A stretch of DNA of 64,000 bases. Source: Streptoalloteichus hindustanus. Lineage in GTDB: Bacteria; Actinomycetota; Actinomycetes; Mycobacteriales; Pseudonocardiaceae. Where the stretch lies: the NCBI RefSeq assembly GCF_900129375.1, contig NZ_FQVN01000004.1, positions 372,001 to 436,000 of the forward strand. Reading direction: 5' to 3'. The translations under genes and the position numbers were made by a program. The notes beneath the pieces were generated by a model. It saw nothing but the letters and a program-made list of their open reading frames with translations, made no database searches and was not told the DNA's origin. Shown in pieces: positions 17,335 to 27,318 of this stretch (the stretch's first letter is position 1; every line of letters starts with the position of its first letter).

Positions 17335-17709
17335 GTGACGCGTGCGCGACTCACCGATGAGGAGTGGGAGTTCGTCGAGCCGTTCCTGCCGATCGGCCGG
17401 TTCGGCCCGTATCCCGAGCGACTGCGCGAGCAGTTCGAGGGCGTGATCTGGCGGTTCCGCACCGGCGGCCGGTGGCGGGAGATGCCCGAGCGCTTCGGCC
17501 CGTGGCAGACGGTCTACAACCGCTTCCGGCGATGGCGGGACGGGGGAGTTTTCCAGGCCCTGCTGGAAACACGGGCGCGGCGCGACGTGGCCGGTGCGCG
17601 GGTGGGCGCGGAAACCCTGACCGCGATCGAGGAGGCGGCCGCGCGGAAGAAGGAGCGCATGAGGGACGGCGAGAACACGCGGGACGCGCGTTTCCCGACA
17701 ACGCCGTGA
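17335..17709 (+). pseudogene. Truncated IS5-family transposase (N-terminal part only)
   Basis: The first 80 residues (LTDEEWEFVEPFLPIG, then FEGVIWRFRTGGRWREMPERFGPWQTVYNRFRRW) are the N-terminal DUF4096 domain of IS5/IS427-group transposases. The catalytic DDE domain, which should begin after about residue 120, is missing: the frame ends after a charged, unrelated tail (EEAAARKKERMRDGEN). No intact terminal inverted repeats were found. This is a dead element. Its start is the GTG at 17335. It marks an old insertion or deletion junction between the cupin gene and the HxlR gene. Confidence 0.82.
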
Positions 17710-18049
17710 TGGTGGAGATCCGGTGATCCGGTTGGTCGTGGCGCAGCGGCGGCCATGACGTCCGAGTCGGTTCCCTCGGTGGAGGACCGAATGTCCGCGT
17801 GGGGGCCGGAGTTTGAGGCCACCGGCCCCCACACCACCCCGCGGGCCTCGCGTTTTCGGGACCAGCACACAGATCCAGGGCGCGTCGCCCCTCGCCGTCG
17901 GCTGGTCGGCACCGTCAGGCAGGCGGATGCGGCGCTGCGCGGTACCCACTTTTTTGTGGGTACTTGGCAACGCGTGACGGCCGGGAGAACCTGGTGGTGG
18001 GTGGTCGAAGGCCGCTGTGTCCGGAGACGGCGGGGGAGGTGGTGTCGCG
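17710..18049. other. 340-base gap with two hairpins, no gene
   Basis: Between the transposase remnant and the HxlR gene. It holds a perfect 11-bp stem (17799-17809 with 17822-17832, 12-base loop) and an 8-bp stem GTACCCAC / GTGGGTAC around six T (17942-17963). Open frames here have no recognisable domain. The tract may be the eroded rest of an insertion element or another gene. Confidence 0.45.
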
Positions 18050-18406
18050 TCAGGAGGCCGACTGGGCCTCGATGAGCCTCGCCAGGCGGCGATGGCCCCA
18101 GTCGGACAGGGGCGCCAGCGCCTCGGAGAGCTCGCGGCCGAACGCGGTCAGCGAGTACTCGGTCTTCAGCGGCAGCACGTCGTGCACCTCCCGGTGCACC
18201 AACCCGTCCGCCTCCATCTCCCGGAGTGCCTGAGTCAGCACCTTCTCCCTGATGCCCGGCAGCCGCCGGAGCATCTCCCCGGGCCGGTGCGGACCGGATT
18301 CGAGCAGCCAGAGCAGCGCCGTCTTCCACTTGCCGTCGATCACGGCGATCGCGGCGGTCACTCCGCAGACATTCGTGTTCTGCGCACGACTGCGCGTCAT
18401 GGTCAC
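18050..18406 (-). CDS. HxlR family transcriptional regulator
   Basis: A 118-residue winged-helix protein of the HxlR/YodB type. It has the conserved early cysteine (NVCGV) followed by VIDGKWKTALLWLL, then PGEMLRRLPGIREKVLTQALREMEADGLVHREV with the recognition helix, and TEYSLTAFGRELSEAL closing the wing. The single Cys before the HTH is the redox- or electrophile-sensing residue in several relatives. The gene is divergent from an NAD(P)-dependent reductase, with only 37 bases between the start codons. Such pairs are normally regulator and target, so it probably responds to a reactive carbonyl or similar stress. I infer this from arrangement only. Confidence 0.9.
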   Translation of the reverse strand: MTMTRSRAQNTNVCGVTAAIAVIDGKWKTALLWLLESGPHRPGEMLRRLPGIREKVLTQALREMEADGLVHREVHDVLPLKTEYSLTAFGRELSEALAPLSDWGHRRLARLIEAQSAS

Positions 18407-18443
18407 CCCGTTTGTTGCCTTTGTCCTCTACAGGAGTCATAGC

Positions 18444-19331
18444 ATGTCTTCGCTTTCCGAACAGTCCGCCGTCACCGTGCTCGGTCTGGGACCGATGGGC
18501 CAGGCCCTGGCCAGCGCCTTCCTGAACGCGGGGGTGCGCACCACGGTCTGGAACCGGACGCCGGGCAAGGACGGCGCGCTGACCGCGCGCGGGGCGATCA
18601 GCGCCCAGTCGGCGGAGGAGGCCGTCGCCGCGAGCGAGCTGGTCGTGGTCTGCGTGGTGAACTACGACGCGTCGGACGCCATCCTGCGGCGGGACGCGGT
18701 CACCGAGGCGCTCCAGGGGCGCACGGTGGTGAACCTGACCGCCGACACCCCGGACCGGGCCCGGGACACCGCGGCCTGGGCGGCCGAGCACGGCATCCGC
18801 TACCTGGACGGCGCGATCATGACGCCGACCATCACCATCGGAACGCCGAACGCGGTGTTCATCCACAGTGGACCGGAAGCGCTCTTCCAGGAGCACCGGC
18901 CCGTGCTGGACGCGCTGGGCGGCACCCACACCCACCTCGGTGAGGACATCGGCCGGGCGGCGGCGTACGACATCGCGCTGCTCGACATCTTCTGGACCGC
19001 GATGACGGGTTACGCGCACGCCCTGGCCGTGGCCCGGGCGGAGGGCATCTCCGCGCAGGAGCTCGCGCCGTTCGCCAAGGGCATCGGCGCTGTCCTGTCC
19101 CTGTCCATCGAGCAGGACGCGAAGGAGGTGGACAGCGGCCGCTACTCCGGCGAGGGCAACCCGATCACCTCGGCGGCCTCGTCGATGGCGCACATCGTGC
19201 ACGCCTCCGAGGCCCACGGCATCGACGCGGGTGTGATGCGCGCGGCCGAGGGCCTGGCCCGCCGGGTCATCGGACTGGGCCACGGCACGGACGGGTTCAT
19301 CCGGATCGTCGACATCCTGGGCCGCCGCTGA
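18444..19331 (+). CDS. NAD(P)-dependent oxidoreductase, imine-reductase / 6PGDH-like
   Basis: A 295-residue protein. The start is the ATG at 18444, with CAGGAG just upstream. The Rossmann opening is VTVLGLGPMGQALASAFLNAGVRTTVWNRTPGK, whose WNRTP segment favours NADP. The helical dimerisation domain includes RYLDGAIMTPTITIGTPNAVF, a pattern typical of imine reductases rather than true 6-phosphogluconate or beta-hydroxyacid dehydrogenases. The catalytic Lys of the latter is absent. Imine reductases reduce cyclic imines; natural substrates are mostly unknown. It is divergent from the HxlR regulator and is the probable target of it. A short GCCCGC/GCGGGC hairpin (19349-19364) follows the stop. 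Confidence 0.85.
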   Translation: MSSLSEQSAVTVLGLGPMGQALASAFLNAGVRTTVWNRTPGKDGALTARGAISAQSAEEAVAASELVVVCVVNYDASDAILRRDAVTEALQGRTVVNLTADTPDRARDTAAWAAEHGIRYLDGAIMTPTITIGTPNAVFIHSGPEALFQEHRPVLDALGGTHTHLGEDIGRAAAYDIALLDIFWTAMTGYAHALAVARAEGISAQELAPFAKGIGAVLSLSIEQDAKEVDSGRYSGEGNPITSAASSMAHIVHASEAHGIDAGVMRAAEGLARRVIGLGHGTDGFIRIVDILGRR

Positions 19332-19348
19332 GCGCGGCCGGAGGTTGA

Positions 19349-19364
19349 GCCCGCCTTCGCGGGC
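19349..19364 (+). terminator. Small terminator hairpin
   Basis: A 6-bp GC stem with a CTTC loop, 17 bases after the stop of the imine-reductase-like gene. Confidence 0.45.
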
Positions 19365-19446
19365 GTAGTGCGGCCAGCGGCGCGGCTCCGAGACCGGTCA
19401 GGAATCAAGAAGCACCGGTCACGGGGCCGCGCCTAGCGTTCCTGCC

Positions 19447-20109
19447 ATGACCTCGATCGACAGCGTCACCCTTGAGGTGGCCGACCCCGCCGCCGCCGAA
19501 CGCTTCTACACCAGCGCCTTCGGGCTCGACACGCAGCTGCGCCTGCGGGCCGCGCGGGAACCGACCACCGGCTTCCGGGGGTTCGTCCTGTCGCTGACGG
19601 TGTCCCAGCCCGCCGATGTCAACGCGCTGGTCACCGCGGCCCTGGAGGCCGGCGCGACGGCGCTCAAGCCCGCCGCGAAGTCGTTGTGGGGCTACGGCGG
19701 AGTCGTCCAGGCCCCCGACGGCACGATCTGGAAGGTCGCGACCTCGGCGAAGAAGGACACCGGACCCGCCACCCGGCGCGTCGACGACGTCGTGCTCCTG
19801 CTGGGAGTCGCGGACGTGGCCGCGAGCAGGCGGTTCTACCTCGACCGGGGCCTCACCGTGGCCAGGAGCTTCGGCCGCATGTACGTCGAGTTCGCCACCG
19901 GCCCCAGCCCCAGCCCCGTCGGGCTGGCCCCGGTCACGTCGGCGTCGGTCAAGCTGGCGCTGTACCGGCGTCGTGCCCTGGCCAAGGACGTCGGCGTCTC
20001 CCCGGAGGGCACCGGGTCGCACCGCATCGCGCTCGGTGGGGCTGTCGAGCCGTTCACCGACCCGGACGGGTTCGCGTGGGAGAACACCGCGGTGGCGGTG
20101 CTGTCCTGA
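19447..20109 (+). CDS. VOC/glyoxalase superfamily protein
   Basis: A 220-residue protein with two beta-alpha-beta-beta-beta modules. The first is IDSVTLEVADPAAAERFYTSAFG through GYGGVVQAPDGTIWKVA; the second is DDVVLLLGVADVAASRRFYLDRGLTVARSFG through ALGGAVEPFTDPDGFAWE. The paired modules make one metal-type vicinal-oxygen-chelate barrel, used by glyoxalases, extradiol dioxygenases and fosfomycin or bleomycin resistance proteins. Metal ligands are hard to assign with confidence, so no reaction is proposed. The start ATG fits the domain exactly. It follows the imine-reductase-like gene after 115 bases including a small hairpin, so it may have its own promoter. Confidence 0.8.
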   Translation: MTSIDSVTLEVADPAAAERFYTSAFGLDTQLRLRAAREPTTGFRGFVLSLTVSQPADVNALVTAALEAGATALKPAAKSLWGYGGVVQAPDGTIWKVATSAKKDTGPATRRVDDVVLLLGVADVAASRRFYLDRGLTVARSFGRMYVEFATGPSPSPVGLAPVTSASVKLALYRRRALAKDVGVSPEGTGSHRIALGGAVEPFTDPDGFAWENTAVAVLS

Positions 20110-20305
20110 TGTGCCACTTCCACCTGCTCGGTATGGCCGCCGCGCTCGCCGAGGAAAGCACCGTCAGCGCCGCCGGCGCCGACCACCCGGCCGATCACCC
20201 ATCTGGTGTTGACGACATCACATGTCCGGCCTCCGAAAAACACCAGGTCAGTACGGCGGGTCGGGTTACGGTCCCGCGCACCACCCCCTGAAAGGAGACA
20301 CCCCC

Positions 20306-20758
20306 ATGAGCCGCACCAAGACCAGCAACTACGAGGGCTTCACCGCCGAGGAACGCGCCGCGATGAAGGAACACGCCCAGGAGGTGAAGAAGGCCGCCCG
20401 CCGCAGCTCCCGCGCCGACAAGGCCGCCGAAGCCCTGAAGGACCTCCTCGCCAAGATCGCCACCATGCCCGAGGCCGACCGCGCCATCGCCGAACGCGTC
20501 CACGCCCTCGTCACGGCCAACGCCCCCATGCTGGCGCCGAAGCTGTGGTACGGCATGCCCGCCTACGCCCGGGACGGCAAGGTCGTGTGCTTCCTGCAGA
20601 ACGCGGACAAGTTCAAGACCCGCTACTCCACCCTCGGCTTCAACGACCTGGCGGCACTGGACGACGGCGCGATGTGGCCCACCCACTTCGCCCTGACCGA
20701 GATGACCACCGAGGTCGAGGAACGCATCGCCACCCTGGTCCGACGAGCAGTGAGCTGA
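20306..20758 (+). CDS. DUF1801-domain protein (YdhG-like)
   Basis: A 150-residue protein. The ATG at 20306 follows AAAGGAG at eight bases. The first 60 residues are charged and helical ([19 protein letters not shown]). A DUF1801 core follows: [55 protein letters not shown] and [21 protein letters not shown]. The W-Y-G-M-P-A motif is the family signature. The Bacillus member was described as an iron chaperone; most bacterial members have no proven role. It precedes the ABC transporter genes by 68 bases, a link that may be accidental. Confidence 0.85.
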   Translation: MSRTKTSNYEGFTAEERAAMKEHAQEVKKAARRSSRADKAAEALKDLLAKIATMPEADRAIAERVHALVTANAPMLAPKLWYGMPAYARDGKVVCFLQNADKFKTRYSTLGFNDLAALDDGAMWPTHFALTEMTTEVEERIATLVRRAVS

Positions 20759-20826
20759 ACCGAACTCGCGGTCGCGTTCCCCGCCGGCCCTCCCCGGCAT
20801 GAACCACGTGAAGGAAGACACCGCGA

Positions 20827-21578
<752 letters not shown>

Positions 21579-21582
<4 letters not shown>

Positions 21583-23189
21583 CCCGGACGCTGTTCGCGC
21601 TCAAGCTGCGCCTGTTCCGCAACGGCCCGCACAACGAACGCGGGTTCAGCCTGGTCGCCGGGCTGGTCCTGGCCGCACTGGTGGTCGTGGGGGCCCGCCT
21701 GGCCGCACGCGGCGCGATGCACGAGGGCTGGGTCGCGGTGGCGGTCACCGTCTGGGGCGGCATGTGGGTGTTCGGGCCGCTGGCCCAGCCCCGCCACGAT
21801 CCGTCGGTCATCTCGCGCGAGTGGCTGCGTGGCTACCCGCTGCGGCCGTGGCGGCTGGCGCGCGCCCTGTCGTGGACCGAACTGCTGGGCGTCGGGCCGC
21901 TGATCACGGTGGCGTGCCTGTCGTCCCTGGTGGTGCTGGCCGCGCCCGGCGGCCCCGCGGCGGGCGCGATCGCCGCGGTGGCGGCGTTGGCCCAGCTGTA
22001 CCTGCTGGTGTGGGCGGGCAAGACGGTGGCGGCGCTGGCGGCCTGGCTGTTGCGGACGCGGGCGGGGATGACGCTGGCGGCCGTCCAGACCGCGGTCATG
22101 CTCGCGCTGTCGTTCGCCGGATGGGTGCCGGTCGCGGCCTGGCTGCTGCCGCAGCTGGGGGAGGGCGACACCGCCCTGGTCACCCCCGCGCTCGGGCGGC
22201 TGCCCGCGTCGGTGACCGACCTGCTCGCCACCCTGCCCACGGGATGGGGCTACGCCGCGGCCCTCGCCGCCCGCGACGGCGCCGGGCCGGGTGCCGTCGT
22301 GCCGCCGCTGGTGGCGCTGCTGGCCGTGGGCGCCCTGTTGCAGTTGGGCTGGATCGCGCTGACCGCCCGCGCCCTGCGCCGGCCGCCTCGCCCGCCGCGG
22401 CCACGACGGCCCGCCGCACCAGGACGCCCTCCGGTGTCGCCGTTGACGATGACGCCGGTGTCCGCGGTCGTCGCCCGGGAACTGGCCACCTGGCTGCGTG
22501 ACCCGGCGCGCGGCGTGGAGCTGCGCAGCGCCTGGCTGACACCGCCGCTGATGGCGCTGATCATCGCCTTCTCCGAGTGGTGGTGGGCGTTGCCCCTGGT
22601 GGGGCCCGCGGCGGCGGTGTTCGGCGCGATGGTCGCGACCAACACCTACGCCCTGGACGGCACGGCGCTGTGGCAGCCGCTCACCACGCCGGGCGCGCTC
22701 AAAGCCGATGTGCGGGGGCGGATGGCGGCGTGGGCGGTGCTGTTCGGGCTGCCCTCCCTCGCGCTGGCGGCCGCGTTGTGGGCGGCGACCGGCTCGCCCG
22801 TGGGGGGCGCGGCCGTCGGCGGGGCGCTCGCCGCGGCCGCGGTGGGCTGCGCCGGGGCGCCGCTGCTCGCGGTCGTGATGCCGGCCGTGGGCGCCGACGC
22901 CCGCGATCGGATCCACCCGGGCCAGCGGGCGGGCGATCCCACCGGCGGGCAGATGACGATCTTCCCGGTCGTGCTGCTGGCCGCCGTCCTCCCCGGTGTG
23001 CTCGGCGGGGTGGCCGGTGGACCGCGGTGGGTGGGCGTCCTGATCGCCGTGGGCCTGTCCGCCGCGGTCCTGGCGGTCACCCCCGTCCTCACCCTGCGTC
23101 TGCTCCAGCGGCGCGGTACCGCCCTCCTCGACGCGATGGCCTCCCGCGACGCGGCCGTTCTCCGCGCGTCCACCCGAGGGGCGAGCTGA
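21579..23189 (+). CDS. ABC-2 type transporter permease
   Basis: A 536-residue membrane protein with about twelve hydrophobic segments, for example LVAGLVLAALVVVGARLAA, LITVACLSSLVVLAAPGG, TLAAVQTAVMLALSFAGW and VLLAAVLPGVLGGVAGG. A proline/arginine-rich cytosolic loop (PPRPPRPRRPAAPGRPP) lies near residue 270-290. Length suggests two fused six-helix halves. The ATG at 21579 overlaps the stop of the ATPase gene by four bases; a GTG three codons earlier is less likely. Together with the ATPase it should form an exporter. Nothing in the sequence identifies the substrate. Confidence 0.88.
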
Positions 23190-23210
23190 AACGGAGGGGC
23201 AGGGTTCCTC

Positions 23211-23225
23211 ATCACATCGTGTGAT
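23211..23225. promoter_or_regulatory. 15-bp palindrome upstream of the MetE-like gene
   Basis: ATCACA-TCG-TGTGAT is a perfect palindrome 97 bases before the MetE-like start and 21 bases after the permease stop. It could be an operator or a weak terminator. Confidence 0.4.
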
Positions 23226-23321
23226 CGCTGGGGTCGGCAGTGTCGGGTGCCCGCGCCTGTCGGGTAGTTCTTCCAGCGTTGGTGGCCAGCACGGCGCTGC
23301 GACTGTGAGAGGGCGTGCCCG

Positions 23322-24371
23322 ATGACGATTCCCACCGAACCGATCGGCAGCATCCCCCGTCCCCCCGAGCTGTTGGCCGCGATGCAGTCGGGCGACGCCA
23401 CCGCGCTGGCCGCCGCGCAAGAAGCGGCGGTGCGCGACACGATCACGCGGATGGAGCAGGCCGGCAGTCCGGTCGTCACCGACGGCGAGCAGGCCAAACC
23501 CAGCTTCCTCACCTACCCGGTCGCGGACCTGCCGAACCTGGCGCCGGGCGGCGTGGTGATCCCGTTCGCCGACGGGCACACCCGGCAGCTACCCACCTTG
23601 ACCGCCGGGCCGTTCCGCTACGGCGCCCATGCCGAGCAGTACCTCCGCGCCGCCCAGAAGCACGCGAGCGCGCCGGTCAAGCAGGCGGTGATCGCGCCCT
23701 CGGCGTTGAGCCTGCTGTACCCGGCGGGCGGTATCGACGGCTACTCGCGCGAGTCGTTCCTCGACGACCTGGTCAACGAGGCCGAGGCCGACATCCGTCG
23801 CTGCCTGGACGCCGGCGCGCACGTCGTCCAACTGGACTTCACCGAGGGCCGGCTGTCGCTCAAGCTCGACCCGTCGGGGGGCGTCCTGGACGACTTCGTC
23901 GCCCTGAACAACCGGGTGCTGGAGCGGTTCTCCGACGACGAGCGGGCCCGGATCGGGGTGCACACCTGCCCGGGCGCCGACCAGGACTCCACCCACAGCC
24001 TCGACGTCGACTACGCCGGCCTGCTGCCGAAGCTGTTGCGGATGAAGGCGGGCAACTTCTACCTCCAGTTGGCCAGCGAGCCCGACCCGGACAGGGTCCT
24101 GGCCGTCGTCGCGGACCACCTGCCGCCCGCGGCGCGCGTGTTCGTCGGGGTGATCGACCCGATCGACCCGGCGGTGGAGACGGCCGAGCAGGTCCGCGAC
24201 CGGGTCCTGGCGGCCGCCGGGTACCTGCCCGTCGACCGGCTCGGCACCTGCGACGACTGCGGTTTCTCCCCGTTCGCCGACGACACCTCCACCTCCCGCG
24301 ACACCGCCTTCGCCAAGATCCGCGCGCGGGTCGAGGGCACCGCGCTCGCCGCCGCACAACTCGGGCTGTGA
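23322..24371 (+). CDS. Cobalamin-independent methionine-synthase-like protein (MetE C-domain family)
   Basis: A 349-residue TIM-barrel protein of the UROD/MetE-like family. It lacks the N-terminal half of true MetE (about 750 residues), so it is the core catalytic barrel only. A zinc site is visible: His214 and Cys216 in GVHTCPGAD and Cys310 or Cys313 in LGTCDDCGF, with a Glu or Asp supplied by LDFTEG. Short relatives move methyl groups to homocysteine or cleave alkyl-thiol adducts such as coenzyme M compounds. The opening GSIPRPPEL binds the methyl donor in the long enzyme. Whether this one makes methionine cannot be decided. It stands alone. Confidence 0.82.
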   Translation: MTIPTEPIGSIPRPPELLAAMQSGDATALAAAQEAAVRDTITRMEQAGSPVVTDGEQAKPSFLTYPVADLPNLAPGGVVIPFADGHTRQLPTLTAGPFRYGAHAEQYLRAAQKHASAPVKQAVIAPSALSLLYPAGGIDGYSRESFLDDLVNEAEADIRRCLDAGAHVVQLDFTEGRLSLKLDPSGGVLDDFVALNNRVLERFSDDERARIGVHTCPGADQDSTHSLDVDYAGLLPKLLRMKAGNFYLQLASEPDPDRVLAVVADHLPPAARVFVGVIDPIDPAVETAEQVRDRVLAAAGYLPVDRLGTCDDCGFSPFADDTSTSRDTAFAKIRARVEGTALAAAQLGL

Positions 24372-24430
24372 CCGTGGTCGTCGCGGCCGCTGTCCTCCAG
24401 CGGTGGGCCGCCTGAGCGCTGCCCGTCGAC

Positions 24431-26572
24431 TCATCGGTCGCCCCCGGGTTCGTCGCTGTCCCTCGGGTCGCTGTCCCTCGGGTCGCTGTTCTTCGGAACG
24501 TGGCGCTGGACGCCGAGGCGGGCTTTGAGGACGGCGGCGTCGCGGTGCGCGATCGCCTGGTAGTGGTGGAGGGCCTGTCGCCAGTGGGCGCGGGCGGCGG
24601 CGGCATCGCCGGCGCCCTCGGCGAGATCACCGAGCAGGTGGTACACCGCGCCGAGGTCGTGGTGCGCGCCGATGGACCCCAGGAGGTCTCGTGCCCGGTG
24701 GAGCAGGAGCACCGCGTGGGTGGTGTCGCCGGCGTGGTGGTGGGCCAGGGCGAGCGGGCGCAGCACGCGGGCGACCGCCGTGCCGTCCGCCAACGCCTCC
24801 AGGTCGCGCCGCGCGGTGGTGAGTTCGCCGATCGCGTCGCGGTGTTGGCCCAGGTCGAGGAGGATCCGCCCGACGTGGGCGCGGCGCAGGGCGGCGGCCC
24901 GGGGGTGGCCGTGGTGTTCGGCCATGGCCAGCGCCTGGCGCATCAGCGTGAGGGCGCGGGTGTGCTGGCCACGGGCGTGGGCGAGGGCGCCGAGCTGTTC
25001 CAGGGCGGTGGCCTCGACTGCCTGGTGTCCGGCCTGTCGGGCCAGTTCCAACGCGGGGGTGATGTGCTCGTGGGCTTCGGTGTGGCGGTGTTGGTCGAGG
25101 TAGGCGTGGGCGAGTTGGGTGCGCAGCCGCGCCTCGGCGGCCGGGTGGGCGTCGTGCCGGGCGGCGGCGATGCCGACGAGGTGGGTGCGCGCCCAGTCGA
25201 GGTGGTGGCGGGTGTGCAGCCACAGCGGCCACAACGCCTCGCACAGCTGCCAGGTGAGGGTGTGCCAGCCGTGGCCGGCGGCCACCAACGTCGCGGTGGT
25301 GAGGTTGACCCGTTCTGCCTCCAGCCACGCCACCGTCTCGGCCGCACCGGCCTGCGTGGTCGGGAGGTTCTGGAACCGGTCACCGATCCAGGCCCGGGTG
25401 GGCCGCAGCCGGTACGCGGCGGCCACGGCGTGGTCGAGATACCACTCGACGACCCGGCGCACGGCGAGCAGTCGCGTGTGGACGGTGTCCTGCGCGCGGA
25501 CGCGGTCCAGGGCGTCGACGCGGACCGGTTCGGGTTGGCGGAGCCGGCCGTGGTGCTGGTCCAGCAGTCGGACGTGGGTGAGTTCGGCCAGGACCTGCCC
25601 GGCCCGGTCCCGGCCGATGCCCAGCAGCGCGGCCGCGGCGTCGGGGTGGTAGGCGGGTCCGGGGTGCAGGGCCAGCAGCCGGTGGGCCTGTTGCGCCTCG
25701 AACGACAGTTCCTCGTACATCACGGGGATCACCCCCGAGGTGGGGTCGGTGGCGGACAGGGTCGTGGCGAGTTGGCCCAGGGTGAGGTGGCGCCGCACGG
25801 TCAGGTGGGCGGCGAGCAGGGCCAGGGTGTGGGGGAGGCCGGCGCACCAGCCGACGATCTGACGCAGCGCCTCGGGTTCGGCGTCGGCGCGGGGGCCGGC
25901 GCCGCGACGCAGAACCTGGTGCGCGGCATCGGGTGCGAGTGGGGACAGGGCGATCTTGCGTGCCCCGTCGAGGGTGAGCCCGGACAGCGTGGCGCGGCTG
26001 GCGACCAGCACCGCCGAACGGGGCGAGCCGGGCAGCAGCGGCCGGACCTGGGCGGCGGACAGCGGCCGGTCCAGCAGCACCGCGAGGGCCTTGTCGGCGG
26101 TGAGGGCGCGGTAGAGGGCCGCGCGGCCCTCCAGTCCCACCGGCAGGTGTTGGGGTGGGTGGCCCAGGGCGCGGAGGAACGCGCCGAGGACGTCGCTGGG
26201 CGGTAACGGGTCCTGCACGGGGTCGGTGCCGGCGAGATCGACGTACAGTTGCCCGTCGGGGAACGACTCCTTGGCGCGGCGGGTGAGCCAGTGCACGGCC
26301 AGGGCGGTCTTGCCGATCCCGGCGGGCCCGGTGATCACCACCAGCATCGGGTCGGACCGCTGGCCGGCCCAGGTGTCGAGTTGGGTGAGTTCCCGGTCGC
26401 GGCCCAGGAGAACCGGTGGCGGGAGGGGAAGTTGCCTCGGCACGGGATGCGGCTGGTGGGGTGCGGGGCTGTGGAGGTGGAGGCCGCCGTGGATGTCCCC
26501 GGCCTGGATCGACAGGCCGATGGTGTGCGCGGTGACCTGGTTGACGGGCGGTCGGGGCTGGTCGTGGCTCAC
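24431..26572 (-). CDS. STAND-type NTPase: NB-ARC domain with tetratricopeptide repeats
   Basis: A 713-residue protein. The GTG at 26572 overlaps the stop of the preceding gene (GTGA), so translation is coupled. The N-terminal 40 residues (HTIGLSIQAGDIHGGLHLH) are a short beta-repeat often found before actinobacterial NB-ARC domains. PRQLPL and LLGRDREL lead into Walker A GPAGIGKT (82-89). ALAVLLDRPLS is the Walker B region; the usual acidic pair reads LLDR. A helical bundle and winged helix follow, then TPR-type helices from about 470 to 690. Such proteins are signal-dependent switches, including AfsR-like regulators and anti-phage NLR-like proteins. No SARP DNA-binding domain or effector domain is present. 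The last codons contain a 15-bp tandem repeat. Confidence 0.82.
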   Translation of the reverse strand: MSHDQPRPPVNQVTAHTIGLSIQAGDIHGGLHLHSPAPHQPHPVPRQLPLPPPVLLGRDRELTQLDTWAGQRSDPMLVVITGPAGIGKTALAVHWLTRRAKESFPDGQLYVDLAGTDPVQDPLPPSDVLGAFLRALGHPPQHLPVGLEGRAALYRALTADKALAVLLDRPLSAAQVRPLLPGSPRSAVLVASRATLSGLTLDGARKIALSPLAPDAAHQVLRRGAGPRADAEPEALRQIVGWCAGLPHTLALLAAHLTVRRHLTLGQLATTLSATDPTSGVIPVMYEELSFEAQQAHRLLALHPGPAYHPDAAAALLGIGRDRAGQVLAELTHVRLLDQHHGRLRQPEPVRVDALDRVRAQDTVHTRLLAVRRVVEWYLDHAVAAAYRLRPTRAWIGDRFQNLPTTQAGAAETVAWLEAERVNLTTATLVAAGHGWHTLTWQLCEALWPLWLHTRHHLDWARTHLVGIAAARHDAHPAAEARLRTQLAHAYLDQHRHTEAHEHITPALELARQAGHQAVEATALEQLGALAHARGQHTRALTLMRQALAMAEHHGHPRAAALRRAHVGRILLDLGQHRDAIGELTTARRDLEALADGTAVARVLRPLALAHHHAGDTTHAVLLLHRARDLLGSIGAHHDLGAVYHLLGDLAEGAGDAAAARAHWRQALHHYQAIAHRDAAVLKARLGVQRHVPKNSDPRDSDPRDSDEPGGDR
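24452..24496. repeat. Three 15-bp tandem repeats in the 3' end of the NTPase gene
   Basis: GTCGCTGTCCCTCGG occurs at 24452-24466 and 24467-24481, and a diverged copy at 24482-24496. On the coding strand they give a repeated DPRDS peptide at the C-terminus, so copy number could change protein length without a frameshift. Confidence 0.85.
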
Positions 26573-27318
26573 GAGGCCCGCCCCTGGTCCGGGGCCGCGT
26601 GGGTGTGGGTGGCCAGAAGTTCGTGCACCAGGAGGAAGTTCCGGTGTACGTCCTGAATGGACAGCGCGCGGCCGGCCAGGATCCGGGCGAGGGCGCGGCC
26701 AGCAGCGGTGTGGGGGATCTGGTGGTGTCGGCTGGCGTGCCGCAACCACAGCAGGCCGGGCAACATCGAGCGCAGCAGGGTTTCGTCGAGGAGGTCGGGG
26801 CCGAGGTGGAGGTGGGCCTCGGGCTGCCACATCCACTCCCACACCACCGTTTCCCGGGCTCCGCCCCGCGCGGTGAGGGTGACCAGGTGGGGGACGAGCG
26901 TCATCTCCGGGGGCCGGGCCGTGGCCTGGATCGTCGGGGTGGTGCCGGTGATCGGGGCGCCGGCGAGGAGGTAGGAGTGCGCGGGCCGGCGGCGGACGTG
27001 GTGGAGGTGGCGGCTGTAGGTCACGGCGAGGCGGGCTTCCACGGTGATCGGGCCGGAGGGGATCACGGTGACGGCGTGAACCCCGGGGGCGTGGCGGGCG
27101 TGTTCGGCGTCGGCCAACGCCCTGCGGGTGCGCAACAGCAGCACCTGGGTGTGCTCGGGCCAGGTCGCGAGGCGTTGGCAGGCGGGGATCGAGCCCAGGA
27201 GGCAGTGGGGTGCGGCGAGGATCAGCAGGCCGGGGTGCGGGGCGTAGGGCAGCGGGGGCAGCGCCTCGACCGGGAACACCGGCTCGTCGCCCCCGGTGGT
27301 CTCAGGCGTGATCGACAT
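26569..27318 (-). CDS. Protein of unknown function, coupled to the NB-ARC NTPase
   Basis: A 249-residue protein that I do not recognise. The start is the ATG at 27318 (MSITPET), which lies inside the end of the preceding small gene (17-bp overlap). It is rich in His, Ala, Leu, Pro and Arg, with stretches such as HPGLLILAAPHCLLGSIPACQRLATW and TVVWEWMWQPEAHLHLG. The first could form a buried strand-helix unit; there is no signal peptide or membrane segment. The stop overlaps the NTPase start by four bases, which argues for stoichiometric synthesis and perhaps a direct partnership (sensor, inhibitor or effector of the STAND ATPase). No catalytic motif is visible. Confidence 0.7.
   Translation of the reverse strand: MSITPETTGGDEPVFPVEALPPLPYAPHPGLLILAAPHCLLGSIPACQRLATWPEHTQVLLLRTRRALADAEHARHAPGVHAVTVIPSGPITVEARLAVTYSRHLHHVRRRPAHSYLLAGAPITGTTPTIQATARPPEMTLVPHLVTLTARGGARETVVWEWMWQPEAHLHLGPDLLDETLLRSMLPGLLWLRHASRHHQIPHTAAGRALARILAGRALSIQDVHRNFLLVHELLATHTHAAPDQGRAS

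Noticed and set aside
24452-24496. CRISPR-like repeat
   Set aside because: The 15-bp units are contiguous without spacers and lie inside a coding region.
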